Positions 1-6,961 of a stretch of DNA of 34,518 bases are shown here, piece after piece. This stretch comes from Elusimicrobiota bacterium. Its GTDB lineage: Bacteria; CG03; SLGR01; JAFGSA01. How positions within the stretch are numbered: the stretch's first letter is position 1; the number at the start of each line of letters is the position of its first letter. The DNA lies in assembly GCA_016934855.1 (NCBI GenBank), contig JAFGSA010000045.1, forward strand, positions 1-34,518, read 5' to 3'. The position numbers were made by a program, and so were the translations under genes. Under the pieces are notes generated by a model. That model did not search any database. It was not told the origin of the DNA and was given only the letters and a program-made list of their open reading frames with translations.

Positions 1-39
1 AATTAATTTGTATTATAAAAAAGGGATTGGGTCGGAGAT

Positions 40-409
40 CTTAAAACTTATAACTTACAGCTTACAGCTGAAGATGTTTGATATTTGGTGCTTGATATTT
101 GTTATTTTGAAAGTCTTACAGCTTATAACTGGGCTGGGTTCAGGCGGATGAAAGATGCCGGATGTCAGATTCCAGATACCAGATGGGAATTTACAAGCAA
201 CTAGCGACCGGCCTGCCGCGGCAGGCCAGCATCTTCTTATACTAGCGACGAGCGACAAGCAACCAGCGACTCTCTATGGGTCTTAAGACTTACAGCTTAC
301 AGCTGGGTTGGATTAAGGCGGGTTAACGAGATACGTTTCACGCTTCACTAGCAACCAGCAACTAGCAACTTCTTATGGGTCTTACGGCTTATAACTTACA
401 ACTTATGCC
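40..409. repeat. Composite heptad-repeat array, locus 1
   Basis: The array consists of successive runs of different 7-base words. CTTACAG-type words occupy 40-70, 115-135, 282-307 and 381-408. TTTGATA-type words run 77-111 (five units). GATNNNA words run 147-188 (six units, including GATACCA and GATGGGA). CTAGCAA/CTAGCGA-type words occupy 194-207, 242-269 and 348-367. ACGTTTC/ACGCTTC words run 326-346. From 326 to about 409 the words stay in one 7-base register through three word families. A 34-base piece (174-207) is shared exactly with the array at 23366-23457. The linker TATGGGTCTTA follows the CTAGCAA words twice, as at two other loci. Function is unknown. Confidence 0.85.
210..227. repeat. 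Perfect 18-base GC-rich palindrome
   Basis: GGCCTGCCG is followed immediately by its reverse complement CGGCAGGCC, giving a perfect palindrome with no spacer. It interrupts a run of CTAGCGA-type heptads, as if inserted into or grown out of the array. No T-run follows on either strand, so it is not a normal intrinsic terminator. It could be a protein-binding site, a small mobile palindrome or a cruciform-prone element. Confidence 0.7.
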
Positions 410-443
410 TGGGCAAGGCTTAAATAGACTTAAAGGGTAGGCC

Positions 444-1712
444 TTACGCTGTTTCCAGCCTGACCTTGAGTATTCTCTTGGGCGTGGCCTTGAGGATATG
501 GAACCTGTATTTCCCGAACTTCACTACGTCGCCTTCCGACGGCAGGCTGCCTAGCTCTCCCACAATGAGCCCCCCCAGCGAATCGTATTTGTCTTCGGGA
601 AGATTGAGCGACAGCTCGTCGTTTATCTTATCGAGGTCCTCGCTCGCGTCTATCTCCCAGCTTCTGTCGGAGACCTTTTTTATAGTGTATTCCTTCACAT
701 CGTATTCGTCGAATATGTCACCGGTTATCTCTTCCAGCACGTCTTCTATCGTCACGAGCCCGGTTGATATGCCGTATTCGTCCACGACTATAGCTATATG
801 CTCCCTTCCTCCCTTGAACTCCCTTAAAAGGTCGCCTATCCGCTTGGTCTCCGGTATGAAATAGGGCTTCCTCAGTATGCTTCTTATATCCAGCGTTTCG
901 CCTTTCACGAGCGCCGGCAGAAGGTCTTTCACGTAAAGCACGCCTATTATATTGTCCATAATATCCTTGAAAACGGGTATCCTGGAATGCCTGAGCTTTA
1001 TAGCTTCCCCTATGAGCTCGGCAGGCGCCTTGTCTATGTTAAGGAACTTCATATCCACCCTGGGCACCATGACTTCCCTGACAACGGTGCCGGAGAATTC
1101 CATTATCTGCGAAAGCATCTTCTTCTCAGTAGTGGCGATGACACCCTCCCTGACCCCCATCTCTATAAGACCCTCTATCTCTTCTATATTGAAAAGAGGC
1201 TGCTCCCTCAAGGGTTTGCCGCCGAATATCTTGATAACGAAATCCGACAGAAAAGTGAATACAGCCACGACCGGAGTAAATATGAAATCTATGATCCTGA
1301 GAGGCCCTATTATGGCGGATGATACTCTTTCCGCGTTTCTCCTTCCGAACGCTTTCGGGACTATCTCGGCGAACACCAGGACTATCACGACAATAATCAG
1401 CGTGCTTGCGGACGTAGCCAGGGATTCCGGTATCATGAGCCGCGAACTCATGTCTATGGCTATAGTCGTCCCGAGAACAGATACGCCCACGACGCTCATC
1501 GCGGTTCCGACAAGCGTCGTAGTCAGGAGTTTATTCGGATTATTGAGCCAGGCTTCGAGATTTTTCACGCCTTTCTCTTTTATGAGCTTCTTGATCTGGG
1601 ATCTCCTCAAAACCGTCAGCGCCGTCTCCGATGCCGTGAAGAACACGGTAAACATCAGCAGCAATGCCAGAAAAAGCAGTTTAACTGTGATTATACCTAT
1701 AATCGTACTCAT
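444..1712 (-). CDS. CNNM/CBS-domain membrane protein (CorC/HlyC family)
   Basis: A 422-residue integral membrane protein. The N-terminal CNNM (DUF21) domain, about residues 1-190, has several membrane segments. A CBS pair follows at about 205-330, with the usual VMVPR lead-in, and then a CorC_HlyC-type C-terminal domain (about 340-420). Family members are linked to magnesium or cobalt efflux and resistance; the ion here is not shown by the sequence. The ATG at 1712 is preceded by AGGAG about 9 bases upstream and overlaps the end of the paralogous upstream gene by 32 bases, so the pair is probably co-translated. It is the last gene of the phoH block. Confidence 0.93.
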   Translation of the reverse strand: MSTIIGIITVKLLFLALLLMFTVFFTASETALTVLRRSQIKKLIKEKGVKNLEAWLNNPNKLLTTTLVGTAMSVVGVSVLGTTIAIDMSSRLMIPESLATSASTLIIVVIVLVFAEIVPKAFGRRNAERVSSAIIGPLRIIDFIFTPVVAVFTFLSDFVIKIFGGKPLREQPLFNIEEIEGLIEMGVREGVIATTEKKMLSQIMEFSGTVVREVMVPRVDMKFLNIDKAPAELIGEAIKLRHSRIPVFKDIMDNIIGVLYVKDLLPALVKGETLDIRSILRKPYFIPETKRIGDLLREFKGGREHIAIVVDEYGISTGLVTIEDVLEEITGDIFDEYDVKEYTIKKVSDRSWEIDASEDLDKINDELSLNLPEDKYDSLGGLIVGELGSLPSEGDVVKFGKYRFHILKATPKRILKVRLETA

Positions 1713-2670
1713 CCTGTATCTCTCCTACGACCTCCTCTATTATATCCTCTATCGTGACAAATCCCGCTATCCTGCTATTGGACATGACTACGGCGCAATG
1801 GATCCTCCTGTTCCTCATCTCGTGAAAAAGATGCTGGCAGTTCCTCCCGGGATAAGTTATCAGCGCCTGCCTGAGCATGCTGTTAAAATCAATCTCCTGG
1901 GAACGGTTAAGCGCTCCCACTACGTCTTTCATATATATTATCCCCCTGAAATCATCCAGATCGCCGTAATAAGCCGGTATCCTGGAATAATGGCAGCATA
2001 CGATATCATCGAGTATCCGGCCGTATTCCTGACTGAGATCTACCGCGTGTATCCTTTTTCTGGGTTTCATGACTTCCCCCACGGTCTTGTTGGCAAGCAG
2101 AAGTACATTATCGAGCATACCGGCCAGGTCCCGCGGGATATGCCCGTTCACCGTGATATCCTTAAGGGCTATATGGAGCTCTTTCCTTGATACTGCCTTG
2201 TCTTTTTTTATCTTTTTTATCCGGAACATCGCGAATGCCACCTTGTTAAGGATATCCGCCAGTCCCTTGAAAACGGCGTAGAACCTCATGAACGGGGCAT
2301 AGAAAACGCTCACCGTTACATCGGGATACGTATTGGCTACTGTCTTCGGGATTATCTCGCCGGCAATCAGTATGCAGAAAGAAGAACATACGATGGATAT
2401 TATCTCCGTCCAGGACCGCTGTATGCCGTACTGTTCAACGTGATGCAGTACGAGAAGCGTGAACACGGAAGAGAATATTATGTTAACCATATTGTTCCCG
2501 ACCAGTATCCCGGTTATTATCTTAGCCGGGTCCTCCAGCCATTTTCCATACATCCTGTTTTTCTTCTCCCTTTTTCTTATCCTTATCTCACCGAGGGCCA
2601 GGAGCCCCGTCTCCAGGGAGGAAAAAAACGCGGAAAAAACAAGCAGTACAGCAAGTATGATATAGATCAT
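1681..2670 (-). CDS. CNNM/CBS-domain membrane protein, short form
   Basis: A 329-residue paralogue of the next gene. It has an N-terminal CNNM (DUF21) membrane domain with the FFSSLETGLLAL signature and then two CBS motifs (MKPRKRIHAVDL, GFVTIEDIIEEVVGEI). The protein stops right after the second CBS motif, so the CorC_HlyC C-terminal domain of the neighbouring paralogue is absent. The frame is otherwise intact, so this looks like a short family form and not a broken gene. It starts 4 bases after the DgkA-PAP2 gene. Two different CNNM proteins in tandem may work as a heteromer; that is inference. Confidence 0.9.
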   Translation of the reverse strand: MIYIILAVLLVFSAFFSSLETGLLALGEIRIRKREKKNRMYGKWLEDPAKIITGILVGNNMVNIIFSSVFTLLVLHHVEQYGIQRSWTEIISIVCSSFCILIAGEIIPKTVANTYPDVTVSVFYAPFMRFYAVFKGLADILNKVAFAMFRIKKIKKDKAVSRKELHIALKDITVNGHIPRDLAGMLDNVLLLANKTVGEVMKPRKRIHAVDLSQEYGRILDDIVCCHYSRIPAYYGDLDDFRGIIYMKDVVGALNRSQEIDFNSMLRQALITYPGRNCQHLFHEMRNRRIHCAVVMSNSRIAGFVTIEDIIEEVVGEIQDEYDYRYNHS

Positions 2671-2674
2671 GCCG

Positions 2675-3400
2675 TCAAAATGCGATCGTTTGGAATATTA
2701 TTACGGTCAGGAATATGCCGATCAGCGCGCCCGCGATCACTTCCCATATGTTATGCACTCCCGCGGATATCCTTGCCTGCCCCACCAATCCCGCCAGGAG
2801 CGCCGTTATCAGGCAGACGTATATGTTGCCGGATATAAGGTAGGCGATGGAGGCCAGGGAGAAAGCGACCGCCGTATGGATGCTGGGCATACCCCCGATA
2901 ATGGAGATATTTTCTCCCTTCAGGGATTTAATAAAAAGCGAGATAACTATCACGAGGAAGATTATAGCCGCCGATATATACGGCGGGAAAGAAGATATCT
3001 TCTCGATGACAATGGATCTTTCCAGCACTTCCAGGACTTCCTGTTTTATGAACACCATGTATCCCACGAGGATAGCGCATATGGAAGAGAACAGCACCGC
3101 TCCTGCCGACATATCCTTTATTATCTTCGCGAGAGGATGATGGCGGTCGGTGATGAGGTTTACCATGAGTTCGCTGGAAGTATTGAGTATCTCCGTGATC
3201 AGCACGAGCGATATGGCAAAGATTATAGCTATCATCTCCGTCCTGGAAAGATTCAGAAACAGCGATACGATGATCACCAGGACCGCCGTAATGAGATGGA
3301 TCCTCATGTTCCTCTGGGTCTTCACCGCGTATACCAGTCCCCTGAGGGCATAATCGAAGCTCTTTACTATATTGGTTTTCTTTTTGCCGGGTTTATCCAT
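2675..3400 (-). CDS. dgkA: Diacylglycerol/undecaprenol kinase fused to PAP2 phosphatase
   Basis: A 241-residue two-domain membrane protein. Residues 1-115 are a DgkA-type lipid kinase with the conserved segment TEILNTSSELMVN and the HPLAKIIKDMSAGAVL helix. Residues 130-241 are a PAP2-type phosphatase with GGMPSIHTAVAFS (the PSGH motif, here PSIH) and ARISAGVHNIWEVIAG (the SR-x-H motif). Together they could interconvert undecaprenol or diacylglycerol and their phosphates during envelope lipid recycling. The gene overlaps ybeY by 8 bases; dgkA next to ybeY and phoH is a widely conserved bacterial neighbourhood. PSIH instead of PSGH is a mild deviation in a catalytic motif. Confidence 0.9.
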   Translation of the reverse strand: MDKPGKKKTNIVKSFDYALRGLVYAVKTQRNMRIHLITAVLVIIVSLFLNLSRTEMIAIIFAISLVLITEILNTSSELMVNLITDRHHPLAKIIKDMSAGAVLFSSICAILVGYMVFIKQEVLEVLERSIVIEKISSFPPYISAAIIFLVIVISLFIKSLKGENISIIGGMPSIHTAVAFSLASIAYLISGNIYVCLITALLAGLVGQARISAGVHNIWEVIAGALIGIFLTVIIFQTIAF

Positions 3401-3842
3401 TCTTCATCGATTCCACTATCTTGTCCTGGCATTTCCTCAGGCCGGCGCCTTCCTTCCATCCGGCCACGTGCAGAAGCCCGTGGACCAGGAGCACAGCCAT
3501 CTCCTTCCTCACCGGATGCCCGAGCTGCCTGGCCTGTCTTTCAGCCGCATCCCTCGATATGATCACCTGGCCTATCAGCGGCGGCCCGACTTCAGGCACG
3601 CTTTCGCCTTCCTGCAGGGAAAACGCTATAACGTCGGTCGGCCTGTCGCGGCCCAGGAACTCCCTGTTTATCCTTTTTATCTTATTATCCGTCACCACGT
3701 TTATGTCTATCTTGAATTTTTTCGGCGGACGTCCGGACAGTTTCCAGTATCTGCCGATGACAATGCCCGACACGGCACAGACAGATCTCTTATCCAGGTA
3801 CTTATTATCGCCTACGTAGTTGATCTGCGTCTCGCTATCCAA
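3393..3842 (-). CDS. ybeY: YbeY-type endoribonuclease, altered zinc motif
   Basis: A 149-residue YbeY/UPF0054 protein, a metal-dependent RNase for 16S rRNA 3' maturation and ribosome quality control. The family block RDRPTDVIAFSL is intact. The zinc motif, usually HGxLHLxGYDH, reads HGLLHVAGWKE: the first two histidines are present but the third is glutamate. The start is taken as TTG at 3842, overlapping the upstream HD gene by 8 bases, with a purine-rich GAAGAAAA stretch before it; no better start is available without cutting the domain. It sits between the HD gene and dgkA, a conserved order. Identity is firm; retained zinc chemistry is uncertain. Confidence 0.88.
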   Translation of the reverse strand: MDSETQINYVGDNKYLDKRSVCAVSGIVIGRYWKLSGRPPKKFKIDINVVTDNKIKRINREFLGRDRPTDVIAFSLQEGESVPEVGPPLIGQVIISRDAAERQARQLGHPVRKEMAVLLVHGLLHVAGWKEGAGLRKCQDKIVESMKNG

Positions 3843-5244
3843 CTGAATTTTCTTCTTTATCTTCGGGGTATTCTATTCTCGAATGATATATTCCGGAGAG
3901 TGTTTTGATAAAACTCTTCTGTATTTCTTCGAGGTTAGCCAGAGTAAGATCGCAGTTATTAAGCTGATTGTCGATGAATTTATTGTTTATCACCTTCGTG
4001 ACCAGGCCGGATATCCTGGAATATGTCGGTTCTTCCAGGGTCCTGCAGGCGGCTTCAACGGCGTCGGCCAGCATCAGCACTCCCGCCTCCCTGGTACGGG
4101 GCCTGGGCCCGGGATACCTGTACTCTTTCTTGTCCACGGTCTCTTCTTCCTTGGTCTCTTCGATGACTTTCCTGTAAAAATATTCGATCAGGGTCGTACC
4201 CTGATGCTCTGCGATCATATCCTTTATGATCCGGTCGAGCTTATGCTCCTCGGCGAGAGCAAGCCCTTCCTTCACATGCCTTTTGAGTATGAGCGCGCTT
4301 ATATTAGGCTTGAGGTTCTTGTGCTTGTCCCTGGAATGCATCTGGTTTTCTATGAAATACTCCGGATTGACGAGCTTGCCGATATCGTGATAATACGCTC
4401 CGACCCTCGCAAGAAGAGGGTTGGCTCCTATCCTCGCGCAGGCGTTCTCCGCGAGGTTCCCCACCATCAGGGAATGGTGATAGGTTCCGGGTGCTTCCAG
4501 CATGAGCCTTTTCAGAAGCGGCTGGTTGAAATCGCCCAGTTCGAGGAGCCTTATATTCGTCGTTATGGCAAACAGACTTTCGAATATGGGAAGAAGACCG
4601 CTGGCGATCATGACCGAAATAAGCGAATTGGCCGCGCCCCATCCGATATTCACGCCCAGATGGGTTGCGTGCGTGCCGGTTATCAGGCCTACCGTGGTTA
4701 TGGAAATTATATTTGCCGCCAGTATATACGCCCAGGTCCTGTTGAGATCGCGGCGGTTCCTCACGTACCGCGAAGAATATATGGCGGCCAGGCCGCCAGC
4801 CAGGAAAACGAAACAGGTGCTGAGGGAAAACCCCACTATCATGCTCGACAGGATGCTTGTAAAAAGAAGGCTGATCAGAGCGACTTCCGGGGACAGCAGT
4901 ATCGTAAGGAGTATGGCCGCTGCCGGTACCGGTATAAGGTAACTCGAGAGGTTTTCCGCGGTATATATCAGTATGGCGAGCACCACCGTGAAAAACGCTA
5001 TTGTCTCTATAAGTACGACCTGCTTCGGTTCGCCGAATATCTTGTTATAGAATATCTTGAAATACAGAAGACTCAGAACGACCAGGCTGAAGAACAGTAG
5101 CACCACCCCTATAACCCTTTCCGTGTCCCGGCCATAGAATATGCCGACCATGACCAGCATCACCATCACTATGATCACCCCGAGTATATTGAGTACGTTG
5201 CCGGCCGCAGCTTTACGTATCTTTTTTAAATCTATTATAGGCAT
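3835..5244 (-). CDS. Multi-pass membrane HD phosphohydrolase (PgpH-like, no sensor domain)
   Basis: A 469-residue protein with about seven to eight membrane segments in residues 15-225 and a cytosolic HD domain at about 245-420, showing GTYHHSLMVGNLAENA and YYHDIGK. This is the 7TM-HD architecture of PgpH/YqfF, a c-di-AMP phosphodiesterase in Firmicutes and Listeria. Those proteins are about 700 residues with a large extracellular domain before the membrane part; here the membrane part begins almost at once, so that domain is missing. No diadenylate cyclase gene is in the window, so the nucleotide substrate is an inference. The gene overlaps phoH by 32 bases and ybeY by 8. Confidence 0.9.
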   Translation of the reverse strand: MPIIDLKKIRKAAAGNVLNILGVIIVMVMLVMVGIFYGRDTERVIGVVLLFFSLVVLSLLYFKIFYNKIFGEPKQVVLIETIAFFTVVLAILIYTAENLSSYLIPVPAAAILLTILLSPEVALISLLFTSILSSMIVGFSLSTCFVFLAGGLAAIYSSRYVRNRRDLNRTWAYILAANIISITTVGLITGTHATHLGVNIGWGAANSLISVMIASGLLPIFESLFAITTNIRLLELGDFNQPLLKRLMLEAPGTYHHSLMVGNLAENACARIGANPLLARVGAYYHDIGKLVNPEYFIENQMHSRDKHKNLKPNISALILKRHVKEGLALAEEHKLDRIIKDMIAEHQGTTLIEYFYRKVIEETKEEETVDKKEYRYPGPRPRTREAGVLMLADAVEAACRTLEEPTYSRISGLVTKVINNKFIDNQLNNCDLTLANLEEIQKSFIKTLSGIYHSRIEYPEDKEENSVG

Positions 5245-6115
5245 CTATTATCTTCTTTACCAATCTATGTCTTACCACATCCGCCTTGGTGAAATATATG
5301 AAACCGACATCTTCTATATTCCTCAGTACATCCTGTATCTCTATGAGCCCGCTCACCTTGTGCTGGTCCAGGTCAACCTGGGTTATATCTCCGGTTATGA
5401 CTACTTTCGAATTGAATCCCAGGCGCGTTAAGAACATCTTCATCTGCCCCGAAGACGTGTTCTGCGCCTCGTCCAGTATTATCATCGAATCATCCAGCGT
5501 CCTCCCTCTCATGTATGCCAGCGGCACTATCTCTATCACCTCGTCGGCCCGGTATTTCTGGAACTTCGCCGGGCCTATCAGTGTGTAGAACGCGTCGTAA
5601 AGAGGCCTGAGATAAGGGTTCACTTTCTCATGCAGATCCCCGGGCAAAAAGCCCAGTTTCTCGCCGGCCTCGACCACGGGGCGGGTAAGCACTACCCTGT
5701 CCACTATCCCTTTCTTCAGGCATTTGACCGCCTGAACGCACGCCAGGAAAGTCTTACCGGTACCCGCCGGCCCTATTGCCACTACTATGTCTTTTTCTTC
5801 CATTGCGCTGATATATTCGGACTGCTTCGGACTCATGGGCTTTATCTCTTTTCCGGTAGGAGTCCTTATATATCCGCTGCCGTTATTCTCCACAGCGGGA
5901 GATACGCCTTTCCTGATGTCCATCAGTCTTTTCGCGCTGTCTTCGACGCTATTTCTCTCCCCGGATATGGTCACGCTGTTACCCCTGGCATACACGCTGA
6001 CCCCGTAATCCTCTTCTATCTCCCTGAGATTCTTATCAAACTCGCCGAAAACAGCGAATATCTCGTCCTGGTCCCTGAAATCAATCGTTTTTGTGTATGA
6101 CGGCCCTTTTTTCAC
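5213..6115 (-). CDS. phoH: PhoH-family ATPase
   Basis: A 300-residue PhoH/YbeZ-type protein. An N-terminal KH-like region (about 1-80) precedes the P-loop ATPase domain with Walker A GPAGTGKTF near residue 120 and Walker B IILDEAQNTS near residue 215. PhoH proteins are ATPases tied to RNA metabolism and are typically encoded beside ybeY, as here. The start is GTG at 6115, with TAAGG about 10 bases upstream. It is the first gene of a block with a strong predicted promoter about 110 bases upstream. Confidence 0.93.
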   Translation of the reverse strand: MKKGPSYTKTIDFRDQDEIFAVFGEFDKNLREIEEDYGVSVYARGNSVTISGERNSVEDSAKRLMDIRKGVSPAVENNGSGYIRTPTGKEIKPMSPKQSEYISAMEEKDIVVAIGPAGTGKTFLACVQAVKCLKKGIVDRVVLTRPVVEAGEKLGFLPGDLHEKVNPYLRPLYDAFYTLIGPAKFQKYRADEVIEIVPLAYMRGRTLDDSMIILDEAQNTSSGQMKMFLTRLGFNSKVVITGDITQVDLDQHKVSGLIEIQDVLRNIEDVGFIYFTKADVVRHRLVKKIIDAYNRFKKDT

Positions 6116-6223
6116 GGATTTTGTGCCTTAGAACCGGATTTTGTTATAAGGCTGGTGATCTCTGTTCCGGTCGGTATCTGAGATTGTATTATTTAAAATG
6201 CGGTTCATTATTTATTACCTCGA

Positions 6224-6252
6224 ATTATAACACAAAACATCCCTGCTTTCAA
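6224..6252 (-). promoter_or_regulatory. Sigma70-type promoter for the phoH block
   Basis: On the minus strand, TTGAAA (6252-6247) and TATAAT (6229-6224) are separated by exactly 17 bases, and TG one base before the -10 gives an extended -10 element. The -35 box overlaps the stop codon of the upstream LysM lipoprotein gene. Predicted transcription starts near 6217, leaving a leader of about 100 bases before the phoH GTG. The spacer 6116-6248 carries no heptad repeats. Confidence 0.8.
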
Positions 6253-6935
6253 TCTCTGGGTATAGCCAGCCTCTGGCCCGGAAATATCAGGTCGGGATCG
6301 TTTATGATCCTGCTGTTCGCCTTGTATATCCTTTTCCATTTCCAGGGATCGTTATATATATCTTTTTTGCCCGCGATATTCCACAGGCAATCCCTGTCTT
6401 TTTCCCAGGTCCCGACCTTGTACACATCCAGTTTGAGCGAATCGATTATCTCCTGCGCTTTTTCGGCAGCCTGATCCGCAAGATCGGCGGCTTTTCCGTA
6501 GTTCGCGCTTTCGAATTCTTTTTCCGCCTGGGAAAGCAGGGCCTCGGGTTCGGTGACGTTCCCTCCGAGGCTGCGGGCTTCGGATATAAGTTCCTTCGCC
6601 CTGGCTATCGCTCTGGCAGCATCCTCTTTTCCCCTTACGCCTGCCAGCATATCTTCCTTGAGCTTCCTCGCGATATCGCGTGCGCGGTTTGCATCGTCCC
6701 TGGCCCCCCTGTAATCTCCTTCACCCAGGAGTTTTTTCGCTCCGTCGAGGACATCCTGCGCTTTTTTTACTTCCGCGCCGAGGTTACCGGCTTCGTCTAT
6801 CTCCGCCTGCGCTATGATTATAGCCTGCTCCGCTTCGAGCCGCGATATATTGGCAACAGGCACGATCGTCTTCTTAGCGCATCCTGAAACCGCAAAAACA
6901 GCGGCAAAAAAAATAAACAGAATTTTTTTTCTCAT
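6249..6935 (-). CDS. LysM-domain lipoprotein with helical repeats
   Basis: A 228-residue predicted lipoprotein. The signal peptide ends in the lipobox VSGC with the acylated cysteine at residue 19, followed by Ala-Lys, which favours outer-membrane sorting. Residues 30-165 are alanine-rich helical repeats of the DUF4398 type (runs such as ARDDANRARDIARK). Residues 172-228 form a LysM-like domain of the WNIAGKKDIYNDPWKWKRIY kind, ending in PGQRLAIP, which would bind peptidoglycan. The ATG at 6935 is chosen because GGGGAG lies 7 bases upstream and it begins a proper signal peptide; a GTG at 6965 would add 10 residues ahead of the signal. It follows aspS by 26 bases. Confidence 0.85.
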   Translation of the reverse strand: MRKKILFIFFAAVFAVSGCAKKTIVPVANISRLEAEQAIIIAQAEIDEAGNLGAEVKKAQDVLDGAKKLLGEGDYRGARDDANRARDIARKLKEDMLAGVRGKEDAARAIARAKELISEARSLGGNVTEPEALLSQAEKEFESANYGKAADLADQAAEKAQEIIDSLKLDVYKVGTWEKDRDCLWNIAGKKDIYNDPWKWKRIYKANSRIINDPDLIFPGQRLAIPRD

Positions 6936-6961
6936 AAAATATCTCCCCTCTTGTACTAATA

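Larger units (their letters stand above)
1..443. other. Non-coding spacer, mostly heptad repeats
   Basis: This stretch downstream of the last gene of the phoH block holds no credible gene. The short open frames in it are made of repeat words. Bases 40-409 are heptad repeats (separate entry) and an 18-base palindrome sits at 210-227. The first 39 bases are AT-rich with a TATAAT-like minus-strand hexamer at 12-17, but without a matching -35 box, so no promoter is claimed. I see no convincing hairpin-plus-T-run terminator after the stop codon at 444. Confidence 0.75.

Noticed and set aside
55..258. Open frame of 67 codons on the minus strand in the left spacer
   Set aside because: It consists of heptad-repeat words and the palindrome, has no ribosome-binding site and no recognisable protein features.
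952..2190. Long plus-strand open frames over the two CNNM genes and many other genes
   Set aside because: They are shadows of minus-strand genes. They lack ribosome-binding sites and show no family features, while the opposite frames encode clear domains.
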